From positions 277,522-341,521 of the forward strand of contig CANNFR010000007.1 in assembly GCA_947503935.1 (NCBI GenBank): DNA of 64,000 bases. The letters are read 5' to 3'. This document shows positions 52,361-59,866 of the stretch, piece by piece. The notes beneath the pieces are model-generated. The model was given only the letters and a program-made list of their open reading frames with translations. It made no database searches and was not told the origin of the DNA. Position 1 is the stretch's first letter. The number at the start of each line of letters is the position of its first letter. This stretch comes from an uncultured Paracoccaceae bacterium (lineage in GTDB: Bacteria; Pseudomonadota; Alphaproteobacteria; Rhodobacterales; Rhodobacteraceae). The translations under genes were made by a program, and so were the position numbers.

Positions 52361-53089
52361 ATGACAGATATGACCGATGCACCCAAAAGCGGGTTCGCCC
52401 GCCGCCTGCCACTGATCGCGATCGTCATCGTTGCGATCGTGGGCGCCTTCACCTTGCGCGATTACCTCTCGTTCGAGACGCTGGCCGCGAACCGCGAAAG
52501 CCTGATTGCGTTTCGGGACGCCAATTACCTGCTGACGGCGCTGGCCTTCATCGGGCTCTATGTGGTGATCGTGTCATTCTCGCTGCCCGGGGCGACCATC
52601 GCCACACTGACGGGCGGGTTCCTCTTTGGGGTTTTCCCCGGCGCTTTGTTCAACGTCATGGCCGCGACCATCGGCGCCACCGCGATCTTCCTGGCCGCCC
52701 GCTGGGGTGCGGGTGAGCGGCTGGCGGCCAAGTTCGACAGCAGCGAAGGCCGGATCAAGCAACTCCGCGAAGGCCTGCGCGAGAATGAGCTGTCGGTGCT
52801 TTTCCTTCTGCGCCTGGTGCCCGCCGTGCCGTTCTTCGTGGCGAACCTGCTGCCCGCGCTGGTCGGCGTATCGCTGAGCCGCTTCGCCTTCACCACCTTC
52901 TTCGGGATCATTCCGGGCGCTGTCGTCTACACCTGGGTCGGCGCTGGTCTGGGCGAGGTCTTCGCCCGCGGCGAGACACCGAACCTCGGCATCATCTTCG
53001 AACCTCACATTTTGGGACCGATCCTTGGCCTCTGTGCGTTGGCGGCTCTGCCCATCGTGCTGAAAGCCTTCGGCAAAAAGGACATCTGA
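52361..53089 (+). CDS. TVP38/TMEM64 family membrane protein
   Basis: The ATG at 52361 (MTDMTDAPKSGFARRLP) follows AGGAC and gives 242 residues. It has a first helix at about 17-35, then the SNARE-associated/VTT domain: FSLPGATIATLTGGFLFG, a re-entrant region, and RLVPAVPFFVANLLPALVGV. Such DedA-related proteins are implicated in lipid scrambling or ion-coupled envelope homeostasis. It lies 2 bp before a flavoprotein gene, an association often seen in proteobacteria. A long in-frame opening upstream is antisense to rnpA and rejected. Confidence 0.9.
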   Translation: MTDMTDAPKSGFARRLPLIAIVIVAIVGAFTLRDYLSFETLAANRESLIAFRDANYLLTALAFIGLYVVIVSFSLPGATIATLTGGFLFGVFPGALFNVMAATIGATAIFLAARWGAGERLAAKFDSSEGRIKQLREGLRENELSVLFLLRLVPAVPFFVANLLPALVGVSLSRFAFTTFFGIIPGAVVYTWVGAGLGEVFARGETPNLGIIFEPHILGPILGLCALAALPIVLKAFGKKDI

Positions 53090-53091
53090 TC

Positions 53092-54513
53092 ATGGAACGC
53101 ATCAAAGTAGACATCTGCATCATCGGTGCGGGTTCGGGTGGATTGTCGGTGGCCGCGGGCGCGGTCCAGATGGGCGCCAGCGTGGTCCTGATCGAAGGGC
53201 ACAAGATGGGCGGCGACTGCCTGAACTACGGCTGCGTCCCCTCGAAGGCGCTGATTGCGGCGGGCAAGCACGCCCATGCGATGCAGACGGGAAAGCCGTT
53301 CGGCGTGACCCCGGTGATGCCGAAAGTCAGCTATTCCGACGCCAAGGACCATGTGCACAAGGTCATCGACACAATCGCACCCCTGGACAGCGAAGAGCGG
53401 TTTGAGGGCCTGGGCGTCAACGTGATCCGCGAATGGGGCGCGTTCATCTCGCCGACCGAGGTTCAGGCCGGCGACACGGTGATCGAGGCGCGCCGCTTCG
53501 TGATCGCTACGGGGTCAGGCCCTTTCGTGCCGCCGATCCCCGGTATCGACAAGGTGCCGCATCATACGAACGAGACGATTTTCGACCTGCGCGAGAAGCC
53601 AGATCACCTGTTGATCATCGGCGGCGGCCCGATCGGGATGGAGATGGCGCAGGCGCATCTGAGGCTCGGCTCGAAAGTGACCGTGATCGAGGGCGACAAG
53701 GCGATGGGCAAGGATGACCCCGAGATGGCGGCCATCGTCTTGGACCGTCTGCGCGAAGAGGGCGTTGAGATCGCCGAGGATGCTTTGGCCGAAAAGATCA
53801 CCGGCAAGGAAGGGGCGATCACCGTCAAGACCAAGGATGGCCGCAGCTTCAAGGGCAGTCACCTTTTGGTGGCGGTCGGTCGCAAGGTGAACCTCGACAA
53901 GCTGGATTTGGACAAGGCCGACGTGAAGTTCGACCGCGGCGGTGTGAAGGTGGGCGACGATCTGCGCTCAACCTCGAACCGCAAGGTCTATGCCATCGGT
54001 GACGCGGCAGGCGGCCTACAATTCACCCATGTCGCAGGCTATCATGCGGGCGTCATCATCCGGTCGATGCTGTTCGGTCTGCCGTCGAAAGCCAAGACAA
54101 GCCACATCCCCTGGGCCACCTATACCGACCCCGAACTGGCGCAAGTGGGCCTGACCGAGGCGCAGGCGAAGAAGGCGCATGGCCCCAAGCTGAGCGTCGT
54201 GCGCTGGGAATACAGCGAGAACGACCGCGCCATTGCCGAGGGCAAGACCGCCGGCTTGGTCAAGGTGATGGTCGCCGGAGGCAAGCCTGTCGGTGCTTCA
54301 ATCGCAGGGGCCCATGCGGGCGAGCTGATCGGCCTTTGGGCCATGGCCATCGCAAACGGCCTGAAGATGAGCGCGATTGCCAACACCGTTCTGCCTTATC
54401 CAACGATAAACGAGATCAACAAGCGTGCGGCGGGAGCCTATTTTTCCCCCAAACTCTTTGATAGTGCTTTGGTCAAGCGTGTCGTGGGGCTGGTTCAGAA
54501 ATACCTGCCCTAG
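53092..54513 (+). CDS. MerA-like pyridine nucleotide-disulfide oxidoreductase
   Basis: The 473-residue flavoprotein has an FAD-binding GAGSGGL near the start and the redox-active disulfide CLNYGC (Cys43 and Cys48). It also has an NAD(P)H motif IIGGGPIGMEMA and the second FAD segment VYAIGDAAGGLQ. Near the C-terminus the catalytic His-Glu pair of dihydrolipoamide dehydrogenase is replaced by a tyrosine in LPYPTINE, as in mercuric-reductase relatives. MerA's N-terminal HMA domain and C-terminal cysteine pair are absent, so mercury reduction is doubtful. It is coupled to the TVP38 gene. Confidence 0.9.
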   Translation: MERIKVDICIIGAGSGGLSVAAGAVQMGASVVLIEGHKMGGDCLNYGCVPSKALIAAGKHAHAMQTGKPFGVTPVMPKVSYSDAKDHVHKVIDTIAPLDSEERFEGLGVNVIREWGAFISPTEVQAGDTVIEARRFVIATGSGPFVPPIPGIDKVPHHTNETIFDLREKPDHLLIIGGGPIGMEMAQAHLRLGSKVTVIEGDKAMGKDDPEMAAIVLDRLREEGVEIAEDALAEKITGKEGAITVKTKDGRSFKGSHLLVAVGRKVNLDKLDLDKADVKFDRGGVKVGDDLRSTSNRKVYAIGDAAGGLQFTHVAGYHAGVIIRSMLFGLPSKAKTSHIPWATYTDPELAQVGLTEAQAKKAHGPKLSVVRWEYSENDRAIAEGKTAGLVKVMVAGGKPVGASIAGAHAGELIGLWAMAIANGLKMSAIANTVLPYPTINEINKRAAGAYFSPKLFDSALVKRVVGLVQKYLP

Positions 54514-54533
54514 GCGCAAGCGTCAGAGGTAGC

Positions 54534-55940
54534 ATGTTCTTCAGAACGCTCTCCGGAAGGTTCCTGATCCTCACGATCATCTTCGTGATGATCGCCGAAG
54601 TGATGATCTTCGTGCCTTCCATCGCGCGCTACCGTGAAGACTACCTTCTGTCTCGGCTTGAGCGCGCGCAGATCGCCGCGCTCAGCCAGATCGCGGCCGA
54701 TGACATGATCTCGCCCGAGCTTGAGGCCGAGCTTTTGCAGAACGCCGAGGTGTTCAACGTCGTTTTGCGCCGCGATCAGGTGCGCCAGCTGGTGCTGTCG
54801 TCGCCGATCCCTGCGCCGATCGATGCGACCTATGATCTGCGTGATGCCTCTGCGTTGGAGCTGATCCGCGACGCGACGATGAGGCTTTGGGACACCGAAG
54901 ACCGGATCATCCGGGTGATCGGAAATCCCGTTCTCTCGGCCGGGCTCTTGATCGAGGTGACGATGGAGAGCAAGCCCTTGCGCATGGCCATGATCGATTA
55001 CGGTCTGCGTATTCTGGCCCTGTCGGCCGTCATCTCGATCGTGACCGCGGGGCTTTTGTTTCTGGCTGTGCGCTATTTTCTGGTCATGCCGATCCGGCGG
55101 GTCGTGGCCCATATGCAGATCTATGCGGACGCGCCCGAGGACGGACGGCGCATTATCACGCCCACAGCCAGCGTGCTTGAACTGCGCGAGGCCGAGGATG
55201 CGCTGATGTCGATGCAGACCCAGCTGACCAGTGCGCTCAAGCAGAAGGCCCGACTGGCGCAATTGGGGGGCGCTGTCGCCAAGATCAGTCACGACCTGCG
55301 CAATATCCTGACCACGGCGCAGCTTTTTGCCGACCGGATGGAGATCAGCCAGGACCCTGCGGTGAAACGTGCCGCGCCGAAGCTGGTGAACTCGATCAGC
55401 CGCGCGGTGAACCTTTGCGAAAGCACATTGACCTTCGGCAAGGCCGAGGAGCCGCCGCCCGCGCTTGACCGCGTCTCGCTGGCGCAGATCGTGGGCGACG
55501 TGATCGAGAGTGAGCGGCTGGCCTCCGGAGAGGCCGAGCTCAGCTTTGGTGAGGACGTGCCCGCCGGCTTCGTGATCCGTGCTGATGGCGAGCAGCTCTA
55601 TCGCGTGCTGGGCAATCTGGTGCGCAATGCGCGCCAGGCGATCGTGGCCTCGGGCCGGCCCGGCGAAATCTCGATCCGCGCCGATGAGGACGATGCGGCC
55701 TGGATCATCACGGTCAGCGACACGGGCCCCGGCCTGCCCCCCAAGGCCCGCGAGTACCTGTTTCAGCCCTTCCAGGGCGGCACGCGCAAGGACGGGACCG
55801 GCCTCGGCCTGGCAATCGCGGCCGAGCTTGTGCGCGGCCATGGCGGCCGCCTCGACCTGATCCGCAGCGACGAGGGCGGAACCGAGTTCGTCATCCGCCT
55901 GCCGAAATCCGTGGTGACACTGGATGAGGCGGCCGAGTGA
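54534..55940 (+). CDS. Sensor histidine kinase
   Basis: The 468-residue inner-membrane kinase has TM1 at about 10-30, a periplasmic sensor of about 120 residues, TM2 at about 158-180 and a HAMP-like linker. The dimerisation box is KISHDLRNILTT (His253), followed by the N box NLVRNARQAI, G1 DTGPGLP and G2 GTGLGLAIA. No response-regulator gene is adjacent, so it is an orphan here. It starts 20 bp after the flavoprotein gene and may be co-transcribed. Its signal is unknown. Confidence 0.9.
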   Translation: MFFRTLSGRFLILTIIFVMIAEVMIFVPSIARYREDYLLSRLERAQIAALSQIAADDMISPELEAELLQNAEVFNVVLRRDQVRQLVLSSPIPAPIDATYDLRDASALELIRDATMRLWDTEDRIIRVIGNPVLSAGLLIEVTMESKPLRMAMIDYGLRILALSAVISIVTAGLLFLAVRYFLVMPIRRVVAHMQIYADAPEDGRRIITPTASVLELREAEDALMSMQTQLTSALKQKARLAQLGGAVAKISHDLRNILTTAQLFADRMEISQDPAVKRAAPKLVNSISRAVNLCESTLTFGKAEEPPPALDRVSLAQIVGDVIESERLASGEAELSFGEDVPAGFVIRADGEQLYRVLGNLVRNARQAIVASGRPGEISIRADEDDAAWIITVSDTGPGLPPKAREYLFQPFQGGTRKDGTGLGLAIAAELVRGHGGRLDLIRSDEGGTEFVIRLPKSVVTLDEAAE

Positions 55941-55986
55941 TTTACCCTTGCAACCCCAGCCACCGCCCGCTAAATCCCCAACCGAC

Positions 55987-56063
55987 GGACCGATAGCTCA
56001 GCTGGATAGAGTACCTGACTACGAATCAGGGGGTCGGGGGTTCGAATCCTCCTCGGTCCGCCA
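55987..56063 (+). tRNA. tRNA-Arg (anticodon ACG)
   Basis: A complete cloverleaf: seven-pair acceptor stem (GGACCGA / TCGGTCC), D arm with GCTCAGCTGGATAGAG, anticodon stem CCTGA / TCAGG with loop CTACGAA (anticodon ACG at 56021-56023), and a T arm containing GGTTCGAATCC. CCA is encoded at 56061-56063. It marks the junction between conserved chromosome and accessory DNA, and tRNA 3' ends are common integration sites. Confidence 0.96.
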
Positions 56064-56149
56064 ATACTTTCAATGTCGAAAACCTACATAAGTTGCTTTT
56101 CTGATCGCATTTTTGCCTTTTTATTGAGTAAAGTTTGCCATTCGGCAGC

Positions 56150-56167
56150 ATCAGCTACGTAGCTGAT
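56150..56167. repeat. 18-bp perfect palindrome near the tRNA
   Basis: ATCAGCTACGTAGCTGAT is its own reverse complement. It lies 87 bp after the tRNA-Arg in an A/T-rich stretch (56064-56174) without a gene. It could be an operator or a recombination-associated site; nothing else identifies it. Confidence 0.45.
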
Positions 56168-56174
56168 TGTGAAG

Positions 56175-57079
56175 TTATGCGGCTGCAGACACGGTCTTCG
56201 CAGGCATTAGTTGAAACTTTCGGTCGAGAGACCCCCGACAAAATCCCGGATTGCCACGGTTTGCAAACGCGGCTTCGGCGGCTTGCAGAAGCCCGCTTGC
56301 ACCCTCCCTGCCGTGGTCAAGTGCAGCCGGATTGGCCAACTCGGGGTGGTAGTAATTGTCAATCACACCAGTTCCTGTGATATCATGGGCAGGGGAGAGT
56401 GCAGCCGCGAGGCAGGCTGTGCGATAATGTAGCCCTCAAGATCATCGGGTGAACCCAAGACCATCATGTCGCGATCTCGCAGGGTAAGGCTGCGCGTTAT
56501 CCACGCTGAAAGCCGTGGGTCGGCTTCGGAATGGATTTCCCAGAAGGGGTCGATGTCGAAAAGAACCTGCCGGTTCTCGGCACTGTGCGTAACGATCCCG
56601 GGAACATCGTCTTCTGTAGCTTGCCCATCGGCAGGTATCCCCTGAGCGCCAACATCCGTGCGTGAAAGATAGAGCGTGAGAGGTTCGTAACCCTTCGCAT
56701 CAAACGCAGTCCGCCAATCCTCCCTGGAGACATGGGAAGACAGTGTGATCCGGGCACCGGCTTGGTGAAGAGCATCCTCGGCTGCGGCCAGCAGAGCCCC
56801 CACTGTGCCGTTCGGTGCATCGGGTGCCGCTAAAGAGGCGGGCAGGATTAGCCCCGGCTCATCACGCGAGCCCGCATAGATCGGCGGCACCGGTAGCAGC
56901 AACGCATGAATGACGCCGGTGATCTGACCGCCATCCTCCGCGACTTGCCAAATCTGTTGGAATGGTTGTTGTTCGGCTGTGAGCGCGAACGTTAGCGCCT
57001 TTTCGATCTGCGCGGGCGCGTCGCCCGCCATCTTCCAGAGGATCGAGTCCTGTGCATGGCGCTCCTGAGCATCAAGCAT
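56175..57079 (-). pseudogene. Frameshifted GNAT-type acetyltransferase
   Basis: The open frame starting at 57079 (MLDAQERHAQDSILWK) stops at 56363 right after ASRLHSPLPMISQELV. If one base is restored near 56394-56399 the protein continues convincingly as SPAHDITGTGVIDNYYHPEL and LANPAALDHGREGASGLLQAAEAAFANRG, in a frame open to 56175. The combined sequence resembles a GNAT-like N-acetyltransferase (about 290 residues), with the expected C-terminal beta strands lost after AFANRG. So the gene has one frameshift and a truncated end. It is adjacent to the tRNA and was probably cut by island rearrangement. Confidence 0.7.
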
Positions 57080-57320
57080 CCGAGGCTCGACTAGGCGTGG
57101 AATGTCGTCGGGTGTCCAGCACCGTCAGATCATCTCTATTCACATCAAGCAGCTCACCGTTGACTTCCAGGAAGTCCGTCGTCGATGGCACGATCGTTTG
57201 CACTGCGCTGTCCAGATAAACAAGCGGCATGAAATGCGAAGTCGTAATGTCATCTGCGCACGCGCTACTTTCCCGCTGTGTCGAGCAAAGGGTGTGAGGG
57301 CATCGATCCTGCTTTTTCAA
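57072..57320 (-). CDS. Small ORF of uncertain status, overlapping the GNAT remnant
   Basis: An 82-residue frame whose second half (FMPLVYLDSAVQTIVPSTTD then LLDVNRDDLTVLDTRRHSTP) looks protein-like, while the first 30 residues do not. It overlaps the GNAT start by eight bases, as in an operon. It may be the 3' end of a lost upstream gene; I do not recognise the family. Confidence 0.3.
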   Translation of the reverse strand: MKKQDRCPHTLCSTQRESSACADDITTSHFMPLVYLDSAVQTIVPSTTDFLEVNGELLDVNRDDLTVLDTRRHSTPSRASDA

Positions 57321-57333
57321 TCGCTCGGGTCGT

Positions 57334-57714
57334 TCACCGACCGGCTACGATCACCAACTTGCGGAATGGTGCTTCGAAGTGCCAAACCGTTGATGTTCCC
57401 TTGGACCACGAACAGATGTCGCCTTTTTCGAAACGCTCACGTTCGCCGGTATCGACCGCCTCGATTTCAACGGCGCCTTCAAGAACAAGAAATGTCTCAT
57501 CTCCCAAATCCGATGTGTAGACCGGACTCGTCGTGCTTTCGTTCAAACGCCAGATGCCGACGGCCAGCGGCGTACCGTCTGATCCTTCCATGCGAATCCC
57601 CGACATCTCCCCAAAAGTCACCGAGCCTTGGCCGGGTTCCTCGTAGGCAAAAGCATCAAACCCCGCTTGATCGGTATTACCGCGATAGAACGTCGGCCGT
57701 TTTGCATCTGTCAT
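57334..57714 (-). CDS. Cupin-domain protein
   Basis: The ATG at 57714 (MTDAKRPTFYRGNTDQ) follows a strong GGGAGGGAGAGAAG site and gives 126 residues. The conserved cupin strands are visible: DETFLVLEGAVEIEAVDTG, then FEKGDICSWSKGTSTVWH with the later histidine, and FRKLVIV. It resembles the DUF861/cupin_3 group. No enzymatic role can be assigned. It is divergent from the AraC-type regulator and is the likely target of that regulator. Confidence 0.85.
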   Translation of the reverse strand: MTDAKRPTFYRGNTDQAGFDAFAYEEPGQGSVTFGEMSGIRMEGSDGTPLAVGIWRLNESTTSPVYTSDLGDETFLVLEGAVEIEAVDTGERERFEKGDICSWSKGTSTVWHFEAPFRKLVIVAGR

Positions 57715-57772
57715 CTTCTCTCCCTCCCATACGGCTACTTCCAAGTCTGCATCATATGTTCAGTGTGACCAT

Positions 57773-57801
57773 TTGACGTTATCCCCGAACGCACGTTAGC
57801 T
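57773..57801 (+). promoter_or_regulatory. Candidate promoter of the AraC-type gene
   Basis: TTGACG (57773-57778) and TTAGCT (57796-57801) are 17 bp apart, 27 bp before the ATG at 57829, in the divergent cupin/araC gap. Confidence 0.45.
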
Positions 57802-57828
57802 TGTCTGTGAGAGAAAACTGAGGGTGTG

Positions 57829-58740
57829 ATGCAAACTCTGGTGGACGTCGGCTCATTGCCACCATCGCGCCAAAAAACGGCATGGTCAGAATTGGTCTGT
57901 GAGCGTTTCATCGCGTTAGACCTTTCGCAGCTGACCTTGACCGGCAAGGATAAGATCGGCGGGTCTAGCCAAGGAAATTTACGGCTTTCCCGAGTGACCT
58001 CGGGCCCGCAAGAGGTCATGCGTCGCGCAGATCGGGTGGGCGATGAAGCTGAACCCTTTCTATTTGTTAATCTACAAACCCAGGGCGATTGCACAGTGCG
58101 ACAGGGTGCGCAGGGTGGGCAATTGTCTTGTGGCGACGCCGCAGTGTTCGTGAGCCACAGACCTTACAAACTGGCGTTTCCGACCGCATTCGAACAGATG
58201 GTTTTGCAACTTCCGCTGGACAGCGCCATTCCATATGCAGGCCAAATCGACAATGCTGTCGGTCATCGCATCAATGCACAAGGTTCACTTGCTTCAACCA
58301 TGTCAGCGCTTGAGATGGTTCTGGATGAGAACGCAGCTGGGGCTGTAGAAATGACGCGCTCTTTGTTGGCGATCGTCTTTTCACGGCTTCCGGCAATCAC
58401 GTCCGCCGGCATCGACATCACGCGCGAACGTGCCCTGAAGCTGATCCATGAGCAATCCGATGACTGTGAGTTAACCCCGACAACCCTGGCAAAAAGGTTG
58501 AGCTGCTCTACACGGCATCTTCACTTGGCGTTTGGCGGAACTGGTATCAGCGCAGGTGAAGCAATATGGTGCGCGCGACTAGATCGCGCGGCCGAGCGTC
58601 TCTTGGCAGCTAAGACTCTGTCTCTGGCCCAGATTGCTTGGGACAGCGGTTTCGCAAGCTCTGCTCACTTGTCGCGCCGCTTCTGCGCCAGGTTTGGCCA
58701 ACCCCCAACAACATGGCGTAAGCAGTTTCAGCAGGGGTGA
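57829..58740 (+). CDS. AraC-family transcriptional regulator
   Basis: The ATG at 57829 (MQTLVDVGSLPPSRQK) follows GAGGG; a GTG one codon earlier is less likely. It is 303 residues. The N-terminal half is a cupin-like sensing domain (AraC-binding-like, GDAAVFVSHRPYKL). The C-terminal 100 residues hold two HTH units, LTPTTLAKRLSCSTRHLHLAF and LAQIAWDSGFASSAHLSRRF, the latter the AraC signature. It is divergent from the cupin gene. Confidence 0.9.
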   Translation: MQTLVDVGSLPPSRQKTAWSELVCERFIALDLSQLTLTGKDKIGGSSQGNLRLSRVTSGPQEVMRRADRVGDEAEPFLFVNLQTQGDCTVRQGAQGGQLSCGDAAVFVSHRPYKLAFPTAFEQMVLQLPLDSAIPYAGQIDNAVGHRINAQGSLASTMSALEMVLDENAAGAVEMTRSLLAIVFSRLPAITSAGIDITRERALKLIHEQSDDCELTPTTLAKRLSCSTRHLHLAFGGTGISAGEAIWCARLDRAAERLLAAKTLSLAQIAWDSGFASSAHLSRRFCARFGQPPTTWRKQFQQG

Positions 58741-58878
58741 TGAAGTTGCCAGCAATGGCACGCACTGTCCCACCCTCCAACATCTCGAATCTAACTCAAA
58801 GGGTAAAACAAGTGGACGCGATACACCACGAATACCCAACCTGGAAGCGGCTTTGAGACCCAGATGCTGCGGGGCCGG

Positions 58879-59127
58879 TCAGTGACTAAACTGGCGCAGC
58901 AGCGTTGTTGAGCAGGCAGTGGTTCGACGAGCCGCACCGCGGCATATCGACAACGCCTTGGAGGTCGGCTTTGGGCCGTCTTCGCAATGCGAGTCTCCGC
59001 CCCAAAGGCTTGTATAGTCGGTCGTCACCGTTTCGGCGAATGCGCTTCGGACGCGGTCCCAATCGCCGCGATCAGCCCCCGCAGCGATGTCCGTGATTGA
59101 TCGTGTGATCTCGGCAGGGTCTGCCAT
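58879..59127 (-). pseudogene. Decayed SnoaL-like (NTF2-fold) gene
   Basis: The first about 45 codons (MADPAEITRSITDIAAGADR followed by GDWDRVRSAFAETVTTDY) match the N-terminus of SnoaL-like/nuclear-transport-factor-2 small proteins. After TSLWGGD the frame becomes unrelated, while another frame keeps a recognisable ADLQGVVDMP and SSNHCLLNNAA pattern. I read this as indel decay of a small NTF2-fold protein gene, converging with the AraC gene. Confidence 0.55.
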
Positions 59128-59184
59128 GGCGCCGCCTCCGATAGCGACGGTCTGTCAGTACAGTCGTGTGTCCGGCCTGTTTGT

Positions 59185-59198
59185 GTGGCAATTGCCAC
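59185..59198. promoter_or_regulatory. Palindromic operator candidate
   Basis: GTGGCAATTGCCAC is a perfect 14-bp palindrome 58 bp upstream of the decayed SnoaL-like gene. The 298-bp gap from 59128 to 59425 holds no plausible gene otherwise. Confidence 0.4.
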
Positions 59199-59425
59199 TG
59201 GCCCTCCCTCTCATCGCTGCAAGCAGCGACTGCCGGGCAGTGGATGAGTTCCGCGAGCAAGGTTCCTATCGGCTAAACGACATCAGAGGGCCGTGACATT
59301 CGTCGGAGTGTCCTTACTCTTGGTTGACTTCGTTTCGCATCATCACATCAAGCGTCTTGCATCACGGGGCAGGATCAGGCGATCGGCTGCCGGTAACTCG
59401 ACCTGTTTCCGCAGCAACCGTTAAC

Positions 59426-59866
59426 CTACCGCACAGGTGGAAAGAAGTCGTCCTCGTCAAATGCCTTGAACCAGCGCCGCCATTCGTCCGGGTCGTCGCC
59501 GAAGTCGAGGAGTGCGATTTCTGTCAGGCGCGCAAGAATTTCAGCCCGGGTCTTTTCGCCGTGGATAGGTGCATCGGCGTCACCAATTCCTTTGTGAGGT
59601 ATTGGAACGCGAGTCGCTGTATCAGGAAGGTGATATTTCTTGTCCGGTCTATAGCAGTCGTCCAGATGGCTTTCTTCCAAGGCATCGACCAAAGCTCTTA
59701 CTTCATTCCAGTTCATCGCATAAGATCGTATCGCTTCGGTGAAATCATCGCCGTCGATTATGTACAGACTCTCCTGGAATTTTTCATAGTCTTCAAAAAG
59801 CTTTTCCCCCAGAAGTTTCTCGTAGTGCTTTAAGTCTTTACTTTTCGGTTTGTACTTTTTTTTCAT
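59426..59866 (-). CDS. Candidate immunity protein for the HExxH effector
   Basis: The 146-residue protein is not recognised. It starts MKKKYKPKSKDLKHYEKLL with a lysine-rich front, then becomes strongly acidic, ending with LDFGDDPDEWRRWFKAFDED. There is no signal peptide or membrane helix, so it should be cytoplasmic. Its ATG overlaps the stop of the effector gene by four bases (ATGA), and it is the last gene of the cassette. The small size, acidic character and position immediately behind a toxin-like gene fit an immunity protein that would bind and block the effector's C-terminal domain. That role is inferred. Confidence 0.6.
   Translation of the reverse strand: MKKKYKPKSKDLKHYEKLLGEKLFEDYEKFQESLYIIDGDDFTEAIRSYAMNWNEVRALVDALEESHLDDCYRPDKKYHLPDTATRVPIPHKGIGDADAPIHGEKTRAEILARLTEIALLDFGDDPDEWRRWFKAFDEDDFFPPVR

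Noticed and set aside
56135..56432. Plus-strand frames of 73 and 81 codons after the tRNA
   Set aside because: They are antisense to the acetyltransferase remnant, which has clear protein similarity on the minus strand.
57102..57776. 224-codon plus-strand frame
   Set aside because: It runs antisense to the cupin gene, has no start signal and no recognisable domain.
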